From: Bradyrhizobium symbiodeficiens
GTDB taxonomy: Bacteria > Pseudomonadota > Alphaproteobacteria > Rhizobiales > Xanthobacteraceae
Direction: 5' to 3'
Assembly: GCF_002266465.3 (NCBI RefSeq)
Contig: NZ_CP029427.2
Span: forward strand, 1,924,501 to 1,988,500
DNA length: 64,000 nucleotides
The translations under genes and the position numbers were made by a program. Below, piece after piece: positions 49,137-57,906 of this stretch (the stretch's first letter is position 1; every line of letters begins with the position of its first letter). A model generated the notes under the pieces. It made no database searches and was not told where the DNA came from. It worked only from the letters and a program-made list of their open reading frames with translations.

Positions 49137-49403
49137 TTACTGCCTCGCGAGCGTGACCGAGAATTCGCCGTTGCGGATGCGGCCGGGAAAACCCTCGACG
49201 AACTTGGCGACCGCGTCCTCGCCATAGGTGCCGACGAGCTCGGCGAAGGCCGCAAACAGGCTGGCCTGCGCCAGGCAGTCGCCGTCGACGCCCTCATGGC
49301 GCGCTTCGGCCCAGGCCTCGTTGAGATAGCTCAGTGCGGCCTGCTTCTGCTCGTGATCAGGCAGCGGCGCGCGGTCGGGGGCGTAGGAAATCGGATGGCT
49401 CAT
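49137..49403 (-). CDS. Conserved 88-residue hypothetical protein
   Basis: Small soluble helical protein: MSHPISYAPDRAPLPDHEQ, AEARHEGVDGDCLAQASLFA, AKFVEGFPGRIRNGEFSVTL. No domain recognised. It stands alone between a terminator and a repeat; the reading frame shows the usual GC codon pattern of the core genome. Confidence 0.7.
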   Translation of the reverse strand: MSHPISYAPDRAPLPDHEQKQAALSYLNEAWAEARHEGVDGDCLAQASLFAAFAELVGTYGEDAVAKFVEGFPGRIRNGEFSVTLARQ

Positions 49404-49562
49404 GAAACTCGATCAGGGCTGGGGCGCGATCCACGGCGATGCGCTGTGCGAGAGGTGTAGCACGCGCATTAACGACCGCTAGGCCACATCTTTAGGAACG
49501 GTTAACGGCTGTGAACAAAGTCGATGACAGGGTTCCCGTCGCGCGCTCGCGTCTAGCCGGTC

Positions 49563-49682
49563 GTCATTCCGGGACGCGACGAAGTCGCGAGCTACGATGC
49601 GCAATTGCGCATCTGAGAATCCATCGGGGCACCAACTCTGCGGTTTGATGGATTCCGGGTTCAGCGCGCGCCCCGGAATGAC
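49563..49682. repeat. Intergenic palindromic repeat, family C (copy 2)
   Basis: GTCATTCCGGGACGCG at the left and GCGCCCCGGAATGAC at the right, with inner GAATCCATC / GATGGATTC. Reads as a degenerate copy of the 22.4 kb element. The gap 49404-49689 otherwise has no gene. Confidence 0.85.
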
Positions 49683-49689
49683 GGCGAGA

Positions 49690-50067
49690 TCAATTTGCGT
49701 AGCGCGCCGTCAGATCCCGCGAGATCTTCGAGCCTTCCTCGATATAGCGGCGGATCGCCACGGTCGCGGCCGGGGTGCAGCTGCGATAGGTCTGCTGAAA
49801 GCCGTTATAGCCGCGGTTGAAGCCGGCGATCATACGGGTGCGGCGCTCCCCGGAGGGGGTTTCGGCATCGATCAGCGCCTGCATCTCGTTGCGCCATTTG
49901 TTGCCCTCGTTGGAGCCGCAGATGCCGCGCAGGTAGTGCAGGCCGCCGAGAATCTCCGCCAGCCGCTGCAAATCGGCGTCGAACGGCGCCGCCACGTCCT
50001 GGGCCCGCGCGGGCACGGAGGCGCAGGCGAGAATCAGGGCAAAAATGGCCAGAAATCGCGTGGACAT
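49690..50067 (-). CDS. TIGR02301-family secreted protein
   Basis: 125 residues, signal peptide MSTRFLAIFALILACASV with cleavage at ARA/QD. Mature protein matches the TIGR02301 family: LQRLAEILGGLHYLRGICG, FNRGYNGFQQTYRSC, ARRYI-type RRYIEEG. Function unknown; conserved in Rhizobiales. Probably in the same transcript as the upstream Nudix gene (46 bp). Confidence 0.88.
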   Translation of the reverse strand: MSTRFLAIFALILACASVPARAQDVAAPFDADLQRLAEILGGLHYLRGICGSNEGNKWRNEMQALIDAETPSGERRTRMIAGFNRGYNGFQQTYRSCTPAATVAIRRYIEEGSKISRDLTARYAN

Positions 50068-50113
50068 CGGCGGGGTGTATGCCCCCTCGGGGCGGTGGAC
50101 GCAAGGCGGAGCG

Positions 50114-50548
50114 TCAGTGTCCGATCAGCCGCGCGGCGGACTGGATGACCTCTTCCAGTCCTTCGGTCAGCTTGAGGTCGCCGAGGCCAGCCAGGGCGTC
50201 GGGGGCGACCCAGCGGTAATCGTCGAGCTCGTCGTTCAGGGACGGCTCCCTGGCCACCCAGCGGGCGGCAAAGGACATGATCACATAGTGGCCGGCGCCG
50301 GGCGCGGCCGGCAGCACCTCGCGCCAGCCGGCAAGGCCGATGATCTCGATCTCGAGCCCGGTTTCCTCGTCGACTTCGCGGCTCAGGGCCTGGTGCAGCG
50401 ATTCGCCGAATTCGACCCGGCCGCCGGGCAGCGAATAGAAGCCCTTGGCGGGCGAACGGGCGCGGCGGGTCAGCAGCACCTTGCCGTCGCGGAAAATCGC
50501 GGCGCTGACGGCGATCTGCGGACGGGTGGGCTGGACGATGGCCGACAT
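50114..50548 (-). CDS. Nudix hydrolase
   Basis: 144 residues with an intact Nudix box GRVEFGESLHQALSREVDEE followed by TGL (G-x5-E-x7-REUxEExGU), after VLLTRRARSPAKGFYSLPGG. Likely hydrolyses an ADP-ribose-like or nucleoside-diphosphate compound; substrate not visible. It follows the hypothetical 166-residue gene by 18 bp. Confidence 0.92.
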   Translation of the reverse strand: MSAIVQPTRPQIAVSAAIFRDGKVLLTRRARSPAKGFYSLPGGRVEFGESLHQALSREVDEETGLEIEIIGLAGWREVLPAAPGAGHYVIMSFAARWVAREPSLNDELDDYRWVAPDALAGLGDLKLTEGLEEVIQSAARLIGH

Positions 50549-50566
50549 GTCTTCAGGAATCCCGGC

Positions 50567-51067
50567 TCAGTTCGCCATGATGGTTTCGACGTCGGCGTCG
50601 GCGCCACCATGAATGATGCCGCCGCAGGCCGCGATCAGCGGCTGGACCCAGAGGGTCGCCTGCTCGGCGAGCTTGATGCGGGTCTGATCCTTCTCGACCT
50701 CGCGCATGGCCGTGCCGACCGCGGTCAGGATCGAGTGCAGGGTCTGGGTGATGTGGTCGAACCGGGCCCGCACGTTCGGATCGGCCTTCTCATAGGCCTC
50801 GATGGCAAGGTCCCGCGCCTTGAAGTTCGATGCCGTGAAATGCTCGGCATAGGACAGCGGCGACCAGGTCAAAAAATCCTCCGCGCATTCCGGCATGTCC
50901 GGAATCATTTCCAGCAGCATCACGGCTTCATTGAAATGGTTGAGATAGTCGGTGGCCAGCCCGGTCCGCGGGTTGATATTGGCCACGCGCAGCCGTTCCG
51001 CCCAGTCGGCGGCCTCGGGGCCCGTCTGTGCATGCGTCCGCGCGGGTTGGGAGGCCGTTGAGCTCAT
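50567..51067 (-). CDS. Conserved 166-residue hypothetical protein
   Basis: Mostly alpha-helical and soluble: RLRVANINPRTGLATDYLNH, FNEAVMLLEMIPDMPECAED and IAACGGIIHGGADAD. Conserved in Rhizobiales with no known function that I can recognise. First gene of the minus-strand transcript with the Nudix and TIGR02301 genes. It is divergent from yedK by 62 bp. Confidence 0.75.
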   Translation of the reverse strand: MSSTASQPARTHAQTGPEAADWAERLRVANINPRTGLATDYLNHFNEAVMLLEMIPDMPECAEDFLTWSPLSYAEHFTASNFKARDLAIEAYEKADPNVRARFDHITQTLHSILTAVGTAMREVEKDQTRIKLAEQATLWVQPLIAACGGIIHGGADADVETIMAN

Positions 51068-51129
51068 CTGCCGCAGTGTTAACGTTCGGGGTTAAAAGGA
51101 CCTGAACGGACCCTATATAGACACCCGGG

Positions 51130-51894
51130 ATGTGTGGACGCTTCGTCATAACTTCGGCCCCCGCGGCTTTGCGGCAACTGTTCGGCTATGTCGAGCAGCC
51201 GAATTTCCCGCCCCGGTACAATGTGGCTCCGACACAACCGATTCCGGTCGTCTGGATCGAGAACGGCGCGCGCCATTTCCGTCTGATGCGCTGGGGCCTC
51301 TTGCCGGGCTGGGTCAAGGACCCCAAAGGGTTCACGCTCCTGATCAATGCCCGTTCCGAAACGGTGCTGGAGAAGCCCGCGTTCAAGCGGGCGATTCGCC
51401 GGCGGCGCGGCCTGATCCCGGCCGACGGCTATTACGAATGGAAGATGGAGGACGGCCGCAAGCAGCCCTTCTTCATCCACCGCGCCGACGGTGCGCCGCT
51501 CGGCTTCGCTGCCGTGTTCGAGACCTGGGTCGGGCCGAACGGCGAGGAGCTCGACACCGTCGCGATCGTCACGGCCGCGGCAGGCGAGGATCTCGCCGTG
51601 CTGCATGACCGTGTGCCCGTCACCATCAGCCCGCGCGATTTCGAGCGCTGGCTCGACATCAGGGGCGACGAGGTCGATGCGATCCTGCCGCTGATGACGG
51701 CACCGCGCATCGGCGAATTCGCCTGGCACCCGGTCTCCACCCGCGTCAACCGCGTCGCCAATGACGACGATCAGCTGCTGCTGCCGATCGGCGCGGAGGA
51801 GATGGCGGCGGAAGCAGAGGCGGCGAAGCCGAAGAAGATGGCGCGGAAGGTTGCGGCCGGGCCGGCCGATGACGGGCAGGGCTCGTTGTTCTAG
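51130..51894 (+). CDS. yedK: SOS-response-associated peptidase, YedK/HMCES type
   Basis: SRAP-domain protein that shields abasic sites in single-stranded DNA through a Cys2 thiazolidine link. 254 residues. Cys2 (MCGRF), N31 (YNVAPTQ), R75 region, E103 (YYEWK) and H159 (LHDRVPV) all present. The C-terminus is a Lys/Ala tail ending GQGSLF, a clamp-binding-like end found in many repair proteins. No GTTC/GAAC-N7 SOS box is visible in the 62 bp upstream, despite the family name. Confidence 0.94.
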   Translation: MCGRFVITSAPAALRQLFGYVEQPNFPPRYNVAPTQPIPVVWIENGARHFRLMRWGLLPGWVKDPKGFTLLINARSETVLEKPAFKRAIRRRRGLIPADGYYEWKMEDGRKQPFFIHRADGAPLGFAAVFETWVGPNGEELDTVAIVTAAAGEDLAVLHDRVPVTISPRDFERWLDIRGDEVDAILPLMTAPRIGEFAWHPVSTRVNRVANDDDQLLLPIGAEEMAAEAEAAKPKKMARKVAAGPADDGQGSLF

Positions 51895-51898
51895 CCGC

Positions 51899-52000
51899 GG
51901 TGCCGTAGGGTGGGCAAAGGCGCAACGCGCCGTGCCCACCATCCGTCCTATTACTCGATGCGCGATGGTGGGCACGCTTCGCTTTGCCCAACCCACGGCA
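51899..52000. repeat. Intergenic palindromic repeat, family A (copy 5)
   Basis: GGTGCCGTAGGGTGGGCAAAG at the left, CTTTGCCCAACCCACGGCA at the right, with inner GTGCCCACC / GGTGGGCACG. It lies directly between the convergent yedK and CoA-transferase stops. Confidence 0.88.
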
Positions 52001-52008
52001 GCGGAGTT

Positions 52009-53202
52009 TCAAACAATCTCTGCTGCCCTCAGCCGCGCGATCTCTGCGGCGTCAAACCCCAGCTCGTCCAGCACGGCGTCGGTATCCGCGCCGAGTTCCG
52101 GCGCCATCCGGTCCAGCCGGCCGCCGCCATGGGCGAGCTTGAAGCCGCTGCCGGCGAAGCGCAGGCGGCCGTATTGCGTATCCAGCTGCTGGATGGCTTC
52201 GCGAGCCTTGATCTGCGGATGGTCGATCACCTCTTCGACCTTCCAGATGCTGGCGCAGGGCGCGCCGGCGTCCTCCAAAATCGTCTCCCATTCGCGCGCC
52301 GGTCTGGCCGCGAGCGCTTCCTCGATGATGGCACGCAGGGCCGGTTCGTTCTCGTTGCGCGAAAACCAGTCGGCAAAGCGCGGGTCGGCGAGCGTGTCCT
52401 CGCGGCCGAGCGCGCTCATCAGCGCGCGGTACTGCTTCTCGTTGTTGACGGCGAGCAGGATGTGGCCGTCGCCGCATTTGAACAAATTCGCCGTGGTCCT
52501 GCGGCTCACGGCCTGATTGCCCGAGAGTGTTTGTCGATGGCCGGCAACCGACCAGTCCGCGATCTGCCCCGACAGAAACGCCATCGTCGCTTCCAGCATG
52601 GAGACGTCGACGAACTGGCCCTTGCCGGTGCGGTCGCGCTGATACAGCGCGCTCGACACGCCGAATGCGGCGGTGGCACCCGACAGCACGTCGCAGACCG
52701 CAAAGCCCGCGCGCGTCGGTCCCGTCTCGGGGTGCCCCGTGATCGCCATGATGCCCGACAGCGCCTGCATCTTGCCGTCATAGCCGGGGCGCAGGCGATC
52801 CGGGCCGGTCTGGCCGAAGCCCGAGACCGCGCAATAGATCAGTTTTGGATTGATTGCGGACAGCGCTTCAAAGCCGATGCCGAGCTTGTCCATCACGCCC
52901 GGGCGGAAATTCTCCATGACGACGTCGACGGTCGCTGCGAGCTTCTTCACAATCGCGATCGCCTCAGGCTTCTGCAGATCAAGCGTCAGGCTGCGCTTGT
53001 TGCCGTTGACGGCCTGAAACGCCGGCGCGAGGCCGCGATCGGCCCATTCGCGGCTGAGCGGCGTGCGGCGCATGTCCTCGCCCTCGCGCCGCTCGACCTT
53101 GACGACATCGGCCCCCAGCAGCGCGAGCTGATAGCTCGCATAGGGGCCGGCCAGCACTTGCGTGAAATCCAGGATCTTCACGCCCTCGAACGGTCGCGTC
53201 AC
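52009..53202 (-). CDS. Family III CoA-transferase (CaiB/BaiF)
   Basis: 397 residues, transferring CoA between organic acids. GVKILDFTQVLAGPYASYQL, GADVVKVERR, VVMENFRPGVMDKLG and the catalytic Asp in PGYDGKMQALSGIM. Substrate unknown. It is followed 36 bp from the GrdB-like gene (53239), which is upstream and on the same strand, so they may be co-transcribed. Confidence 0.93.
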   Translation of the reverse strand: MTRPFEGVKILDFTQVLAGPYASYQLALLGADVVKVERREGEDMRRTPLSREWADRGLAPAFQAVNGNKRSLTLDLQKPEAIAIVKKLAATVDVVMENFRPGVMDKLGIGFEALSAINPKLIYCAVSGFGQTGPDRLRPGYDGKMQALSGIMAITGHPETGPTRAGFAVCDVLSGATAAFGVSSALYQRDRTGKGQFVDVSMLEATMAFLSGQIADWSVAGHRQTLSGNQAVSRRTTANLFKCGDGHILLAVNNEKQYRALMSALGREDTLADPRFADWFSRNENEPALRAIIEEALAARPAREWETILEDAGAPCASIWKVEEVIDHPQIKAREAIQQLDTQYGRLRFAGSGFKLAHGGGRLDRMAPELGADTDAVLDELGFDAAEIARLRAAEIV

Positions 53203-53238
53203 GTCGCTCTCCCCTTTTGATTACTTTATCGGAGGACG

Positions 53239-54168
53239 TCAGGCGGCGCGGTTGCCGCGCGCGATCTCCTTTTGCTTGTCGAATTCGGCGCGGCGGCGTG
53301 CCAGCTCTTCCGGCGAAAGCTGCGCGACATTGTTGTAATCGAGCTTCCAGGAAGCGTCCTCGCTCCAGCGCAGCGGCGATTGCATCGTGGTCTGCGGGCC
53401 GGTCGCGCTCTCGAGCAGCTCGAGCGCCAGTTCGAGCGTCTGCGCCTGCGAGGCGACGTCGTGCGGCTTGCCGGCGGAATTGCCGAGCGGGAAGTCCGAG
53501 AACAGGAAGCGCGGCACGGCGGCGTGCTCGATGATGTCCTTGGCGCAGCCCATGATCACGGTCGGGATGCCGTTCCGCTCGAGATGCCGCGCCACCAGCG
53601 CGGTGGTCTGGTGGCAGACCGGGCAGTTCGGCACCAGCAGCGCGACGTCGACCTTGTCCGCGACGGCCCGCGCAAGAATGTCCGGCGCGTCGGTGTCCAG
53701 CGTGACGCGATGGCTGCGGTTGGTCGGCGCGCCGAAGAAGCGTGGCGCGACCTCGCCGATGCGGCCGGCGGCGGACGCCTTCAGGAGTTGCGGCAGCGGA
53801 AACCAGGTGCCGTTGTCGGTCGCCGAGGTGTGCTTGCGGTCGTAGCCGATATGCGAGATGCGCAGATCGTGCTGTTTCGAGGTGTCGCCGTCATAGACCT
53901 GGTAGAACTTCGCGCCGCCATTATACGCCGCGCCCGGCCCCTGGTCGCCCTTGCCGGGATCGTACGGCGCGGCGGTCGTGATGATGGTCACGCGCGACTT
54001 TGCCAGTGGCTTCTTCAGCGGCTGGAATGGCGCCTCGGTGTAATGCGCCCAGCGATACGCCGTGGTGTAGCCGATCGCCGCGTAGTAATCGCGGGTGCGC
54101 TGCATGTAGGGGACAGGGGAATCGTAGTCGGGCGCAAAGCCGAATTCGTCGTCGCGCGGTGTGGACAT
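53239..54168 (-). CDS. GrdB-like reductase-family protein (CPVC in place of Sec site)
   Basis: 309 residues resembling the selenoprotein B subunit of glycine/sarcosine/betaine reductases and related proteins in aerobes: RAHWTEAPF-like YRWAHYTEAPF, ISHIGYDRKHTSATD, VALLVPNCPVCHQTTALVAR and RNGIPTVIMGCAKDI. The site that is selenocysteine in clostridial GrdB is a CPVC here. No GrdA or GrdC partner is near, so classic glycine reduction is unlikely. It probably uses a thiol pair for a redox step on an unknown substrate. Confidence 0.72.
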   Translation of the reverse strand: MSTPRDDEFGFAPDYDSPVPYMQRTRDYYAAIGYTTAYRWAHYTEAPFQPLKKPLAKSRVTIITTAAPYDPGKGDQGPGAAYNGGAKFYQVYDGDTSKQHDLRISHIGYDRKHTSATDNGTWFPLPQLLKASAAGRIGEVAPRFFGAPTNRSHRVTLDTDAPDILARAVADKVDVALLVPNCPVCHQTTALVARHLERNGIPTVIMGCAKDIIEHAAVPRFLFSDFPLGNSAGKPHDVASQAQTLELALELLESATGPQTTMQSPLRWSEDASWKLDYNNVAQLSPEELARRRAEFDKQKEIARGNRAA

Positions 54169-54272
54169 GGGCGCGTCTCCTGGTTCTTGGTTGGCGACAG
54201 ACTAGAGATAGTCGGCCATGAGCTCAACAGGCCCCGTCGCCGCGCAGGTCAGAATTGCGGATGCGGTGGCGG

Positions 54273-54854
54273 CTACCGAAACACGTGCAGCGCCACATAT
54301 TGCAGCAGCATGATCGCCTTGGCGTCGACGATGCGGCCGTCGGCGATCATCGCCAGCGCTTCGTCGATCGAGAGCTCCAGGACCTCGATGTCCTCGCCCT
54401 CGTGTTCCAGGCCGCCGCCGTCGCTGACGCGCATCGAAGGTTCGTATTCGGCGACGAAGAAATGCAGCTTCTCGGTGATGGCGCCCGGGCTCATGAACGC
54501 CTCGAACACCTTGTGGACGTGGTGCAGGCGATAGCCGGTCTCCTCCTCGGCCTCGGCACGGATTCGCACCTCCGGCGAGGCGTCGTCGAGCACGCCTGCC
54601 GCCGCTTCGATCAGCAGATCGTCGTAACCGCGGATGAAGGCTGGCAGGCGGAATTGCTTCACCAGGATCACGGTACGCCGTGCGCGATTATACGGCAGCA
54701 CGGCGGCGGCGTTGTCGCGTTCATAGGTCTCGCGGTGCTGCGTCTGCCACTCGCCGCTCGCGCGCCGGTACTCGAACGTGGTGGTCTTCAGCGTGGTCCA
54801 GCCGTCCGAGAGCACGCGGACGTCCTTGATGCGGACGCGGTCGGAAATGGTCAT
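54273..54854 (-). CDS. Nudix hydrolase, NudK-like
   Basis: 193 residues. VLVKQFRLPAFIRGYDDLLIEAAAGVLDD and RAEAEEETGYRLHH form the Nudix region; the R of REUxEE is Ala here though the two Glu pairs are kept. It resembles GDP-mannose pyrophosphatase NudK and ADP-ribose hydrolases. ATG 54854 chosen rather than the upstream extension. It ends the sua5 operon, 8 bp after the acetyltransferase gene. Confidence 0.85.
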   Translation of the reverse strand: MTISDRVRIKDVRVLSDGWTTLKTTTFEYRRASGEWQTQHRETYERDNAAAVLPYNRARRTVILVKQFRLPAFIRGYDDLLIEAAAGVLDDASPEVRIRAEAEEETGYRLHHVHKVFEAFMSPGAITEKLHFFVAEYEPSMRVSDGGGLEHEGEDIEVLELSIDEALAMIADGRIVDAKAIMLLQYVALHVFR

Positions 54855-54862
54855 GCTTGATC

Positions 54863-55324
54863 TCAGCTGCTGGGCGTGGTTTCGCGGCCGTCGAGCCACT
54901 TCTGGAACATCACCGAGGTGGATTCCTCGAACCCCAGCGACTGGTAGAACGCATTGGCCTGCGCATTCTCGCGGCGGACCAGGAGCTGCAGCTTCGAAAT
55001 TTCGGCGGCGCGCAGCCAGTCCTCAGCCGCCGCCATCATGACGCGGCCATGGCCGCGCTTGCGGCCGTCCGGGTCGACCGCGACGTAATAGACCCAGCCG
55101 CGGTGGCCGTCATGGCCGACCATCACGGTCGCCACGATGGCGCCGGCGTCGCGGCCGATCAGCACGGTGGAATTGTCGCGCCGGCGCGCCAGGGCGATGT
55201 CGGCATGCGGATCGTTCCACGGACGGGTCAGGCCGCAGCGCTGCCACAGCGCGACGACCTTCTCGACATCGGCGTCGGTGATGGCATCGATTGCGAGCGG
55301 AGCAGGCGAGACCGACGCGCTCAC
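54863..55324 (-). CDS. GNAT-family N-acetyltransferase
   Basis: 153 residues with the acetyl-CoA loop VDPDGRKRGHGRVMMA (R-x-x-G-x-G/A form) and YVAV before it; LLVRRENAQANAFYQSLGFEE is the typical C-terminal part. Resembles YpeA-like acetyltransferases. GTG start overlapping the FAD-oxidoreductase stop by 4 bp (GTGA). Substrate unknown. Confidence 0.9.
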   Translation of the reverse strand: MSASVSPAPLAIDAITDADVEKVVALWQRCGLTRPWNDPHADIALARRRDNSTVLIGRDAGAIVATVMVGHDGHRGWVYYVAVDPDGRKRGHGRVMMAAAEDWLRAAEISKLQLLVRRENAQANAFYQSLGFEESTSVMFQKWLDGRETTPSS

Positions 55325-56748
55325 AGCACCTTGCCCGGATTCATGATGCCGTGCGGATCGAGCATCGCCTTGATCGCGCGCATCAGCTCGATCGCGGTCT
55401 TGTCCTTGACCTCGGGCAGTTCGTCGCGCTTGAGCACGCCGATGCCGTGCTCGGCGGAGATCGAGCCGCCCATGCGAAGCACGATCTCGAACACCACCGC
55501 GTTCACATCGTGCCAGCGCGCCAGATAATCGGCGGTGTTGGCCCCGATCGGCTGGCTGACATTGTAATGCAGATTGCCGTCGCCGAGATGGCCGAACGGC
55601 ACCGGCCGCGCGCCCGGGATCAGCTTCACCACCGCGGCGTTGGCTTCGTCGATGAACGCGGGCACCGCGGCGATCGGCACCGAGATGTCGTGCTTGATCG
55701 AGCCGCCCTCGGGCTTCTGCGCCGCCGACATCTCCTCGCGCAGCTTCCAGAAATTGTTGCGCTGGGTGAGGTTTGCCGCGATCACGGCATCGTCGACGAT
55801 CTCCTCTTCCATGGCACGGGCCAGGATCGTCTCCAGCGGCGTGCGGGCATCGTCGCCAGGGGACGACAGCTCCATCAGCACGTACCAGGGATGCTTCTCG
55901 CCGAGAGGATCGCGCACATCGATGCCGTGCCGGACCGAGAAATCCACCGCCATCTCGGCCAATAGCTCAAAACTCGTCAGCGTATTGGCGGCCTCGCTTT
56001 GCGCGATCGCCAGCAGCTTGAGCGCCGCCTCCGGCGATTTCAGCCCGACATAGGCCGTCTCGATCGCCCGCGGCTTCGGAAACAGTTTCAGGGTCGCCGC
56101 CGTGATGATGCCGAGCGTGCCTTCGGCTCCGATGAAGAGATTGTGCAGATTGTAGCCGGTGTTGTCCTTCTTCAGCTTCGACAGCACGTTGAGCACGCGC
56201 CCGTCGGCGAGCACCACTTCCAGCCCCAGCGCCATCTCGCGCGCGACGCCATAGGCGAGCGCGGCGGTGCCGCCGGCATTGGTGGAGAGATTGCCGCCGA
56301 TGGTGCAGCTCCCTTCCGCACCTAGCGACAGCGGGAACAGCCGGTCGACGTCGGATGCCTTCGCTTGCGCGATCTGCAGCACCACGCCGGCCTCACACGT
56401 CATGGTGTTGGACGCGGTGTCGACCTCGCGGATCTTGTCGAGCCGCCGCAGCGACACCACCACCTCGCCATTGTGCGGGGTCTGCCCGCCGACCAGCCCG
56501 GTGTTGCCGCCCTGCGGCACCAGCGCGATTCTGTGCGCGGAGGCGAGCTTGCAGATTTCGGAGACCTCAGCGGTCGAGCCCGGACGCAGCACCAGCGGCG
56601 AGCGGCCGTGGAACAGATTGCGCTCCTCGGTGACGTAAGGCTCGATATCGGCTGCATCGGTGATCGCGTGGCGCTCGCCGACGATCTTGCGGAATTGGTC
56701 GAGCAGCTCGGGCGCAAGCGGAGGCGTGGCGGATTGATTGATGTTCAT
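55321..56748 (-). CDS. FAD-binding oxidoreductase (D-2-hydroxyacid / D-lactate type)
   Basis: 475 residues. FAD-PCMH domain: PLVLRPGSTAEVSEICKLA and PQGGNTGLVGGQTP (78-91); C-terminal FAD-linked oxidase with HLGDGNLHYNVSQP and SAEHGIGVLKRDEL. Close to D-2-hydroxyglutarate and D-lactate dehydrogenases; the substrate cannot be told by eye. ATG 56748 was chosen over the ATG/GTG region at 56766. Follows sua5 by 23 bp. Confidence 0.92.
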   Translation of the reverse strand: MNINQSATPPLAPELLDQFRKIVGERHAITDAADIEPYVTEERNLFHGRSPLVLRPGSTAEVSEICKLASAHRIALVPQGGNTGLVGGQTPHNGEVVVSLRRLDKIREVDTASNTMTCEAGVVLQIAQAKASDVDRLFPLSLGAEGSCTIGGNLSTNAGGTAALAYGVAREMALGLEVVLADGRVLNVLSKLKKDNTGYNLHNLFIGAEGTLGIITAATLKLFPKPRAIETAYVGLKSPEAALKLLAIAQSEAANTLTSFELLAEMAVDFSVRHGIDVRDPLGEKHPWYVLMELSSPGDDARTPLETILARAMEEEIVDDAVIAANLTQRNNFWKLREEMSAAQKPEGGSIKHDISVPIAAVPAFIDEANAAVVKLIPGARPVPFGHLGDGNLHYNVSQPIGANTADYLARWHDVNAVVFEIVLRMGGSISAEHGIGVLKRDELPEVKDKTAIELMRAIKAMLDPHGIMNPGKVL

Positions 56749-56771
56749 TTTCGTGTCTCTTCTCAAGCTTC

Positions 56772-57761
56772 TTATCGCATGACCGCAGCCCGGCGCAGCC
56801 GGTCGTTGATCGCTTCGCCAAGTCCTTGCTCGGGGATCGCCATCACCGCGATCGCCCGCGGCCCTCTCGCATCGAGGTTGCGAAGATAGCCGAACAGATT
56901 GGCGGCGGCTTCATCGAGATCGGCGCCGGGCGACAAATTCATGACGGCGACGGCGCCCTCGACGCCGGGAAGGCGCGCCGGTCCGAACGCCAGCAGCGCT
57001 TCATCAGGCGCGACGTCCTGCGCGCCAAGCCGCACCTGGGCGCGCGGCGCGTAATGCGAGGCCAGCATGCCCGGCGCCAGCGGCTGGCTGTCGTCATTCT
57101 CGGTCTCCGCCGGCGGTCGCGCCAGGGGCGCGCCCAGCACCGCCTCGATCCGCTCGCGCGACAACCCGCCGGGCCGGAGCAGCATGGGCGCGTCGAGGCA
57201 GCCGACGATGGTCGATTCGACGCCGACCGTAACAGGCCCGCCGTCGACGATCAGGTCGATCCGGCCCGTCAGGTCGCTCTCGACATGGGCTGCCAGCGTC
57301 GGCGAGACGTGGCCGGAGATATTGGCCGACGGCGCCACCACGGCCCCGCCGAAGGCGCGCAGGATCGCCTGCGCCACCGCGTGGGCGGGGATGCGGATCG
57401 CGACCGTGTCGAGGCCGGCGGTGGCGAGATCCGCCACCGGGCAGTTGTCCGTCTTCGGCACCACCAGCGTCAGCGGCCCCGGCCAGAACGCTTCCGCGAG
57501 GCTCAATGCGCGGGCGTCGAACCGGCCGATCCGGCGCGCGGCCGCAATGTCCGGGACATGGGCGATCAGCGGATTGAAGGCCGGCCGCCCCTTGGCGGCG
57601 TAGAGATGGGCGATCGCGGCGGCATTGGCCGCATCCGCCCCGAGCCCGTAGACGGTCTCGGTCGGAAACGCGACCAGCCCGCCGGCGGCCAGCGTGCGGG
57701 CCGCAGCCTCGGCGCCGGCGTGGCCTGCCGGTAAAATCAGCGTTTCAAGACCCGTTTTCAC
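56772..57761 (-). CDS. sua5: L-threonylcarbamoyladenylate synthase (Sua5)
   Basis: Makes the TC-AMP intermediate for N6-threonylcarbamoyladenosine at tRNA position 37. 329 residues: YrdC-like domain with FPTETVYGLGAD, KGRPAFNPLIAHV and SANISGHVSP; then the Sua5-specific C-terminal half with PGMLASHYAPRAQV. GTG at 57761 has a GAGGAA about twelve bases upstream; the longer reading would pass through the tRNA-Pro gene and must be rejected. It opens an operon with the oxidoreductase, GNAT and Nudix genes. Confidence 0.93.
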   Translation of the reverse strand: MKTGLETLILPAGHAGAEAAARTLAAGGLVAFPTETVYGLGADAANAAAIAHLYAAKGRPAFNPLIAHVPDIAAARRIGRFDARALSLAEAFWPGPLTLVVPKTDNCPVADLATAGLDTVAIRIPAHAVAQAILRAFGGAVVAPSANISGHVSPTLAAHVESDLTGRIDLIVDGGPVTVGVESTIVGCLDAPMLLRPGGLSRERIEAVLGAPLARPPAETENDDSQPLAPGMLASHYAPRAQVRLGAQDVAPDEALLAFGPARLPGVEGAVAVMNLSPGADLDEAAANLFGYLRNLDARGPRAIAVMAIPEQGLGEAINDRLRRAAVMR

Positions 57762-57829
57762 AGGGATAAAATTCCTCAGCTCGGCCGCTTGCGGTGCGCC
57801 AAACCCGACGCTATAAGCCGGCCTCTTGT

Positions 57830-57906
57830 CGGAGTGTGGCTCAGCCCGGTAGAGCACTGCGTTCGGGACGCAGGGGTCGCAGGTTCGAATCCTGCCACTC
57901 CGACCA
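57830..57906 (+). tRNA. tRNA-Pro(CGG), CCA encoded; integration target
   Basis: 77-nt cloverleaf: acceptor CGGAGTG with CACTCCG, anticodon stem CTGCG/CGCAG with loop TTCGGGA (anticodon CGG at 57864-57866), T arm GCAGG-TTCGAAT-CCTGC, discriminator A, CCA. All stems pair. An integrase is encoded on the opposite strand straight after it, so it serves as attachment site. Confidence 0.97.

Noticed and set aside
51068..51129. SOS box before yedK
   Set aside because: GTTC and GAAC occur but not at seven-base spacing as a repeat, so no operator can be claimed.
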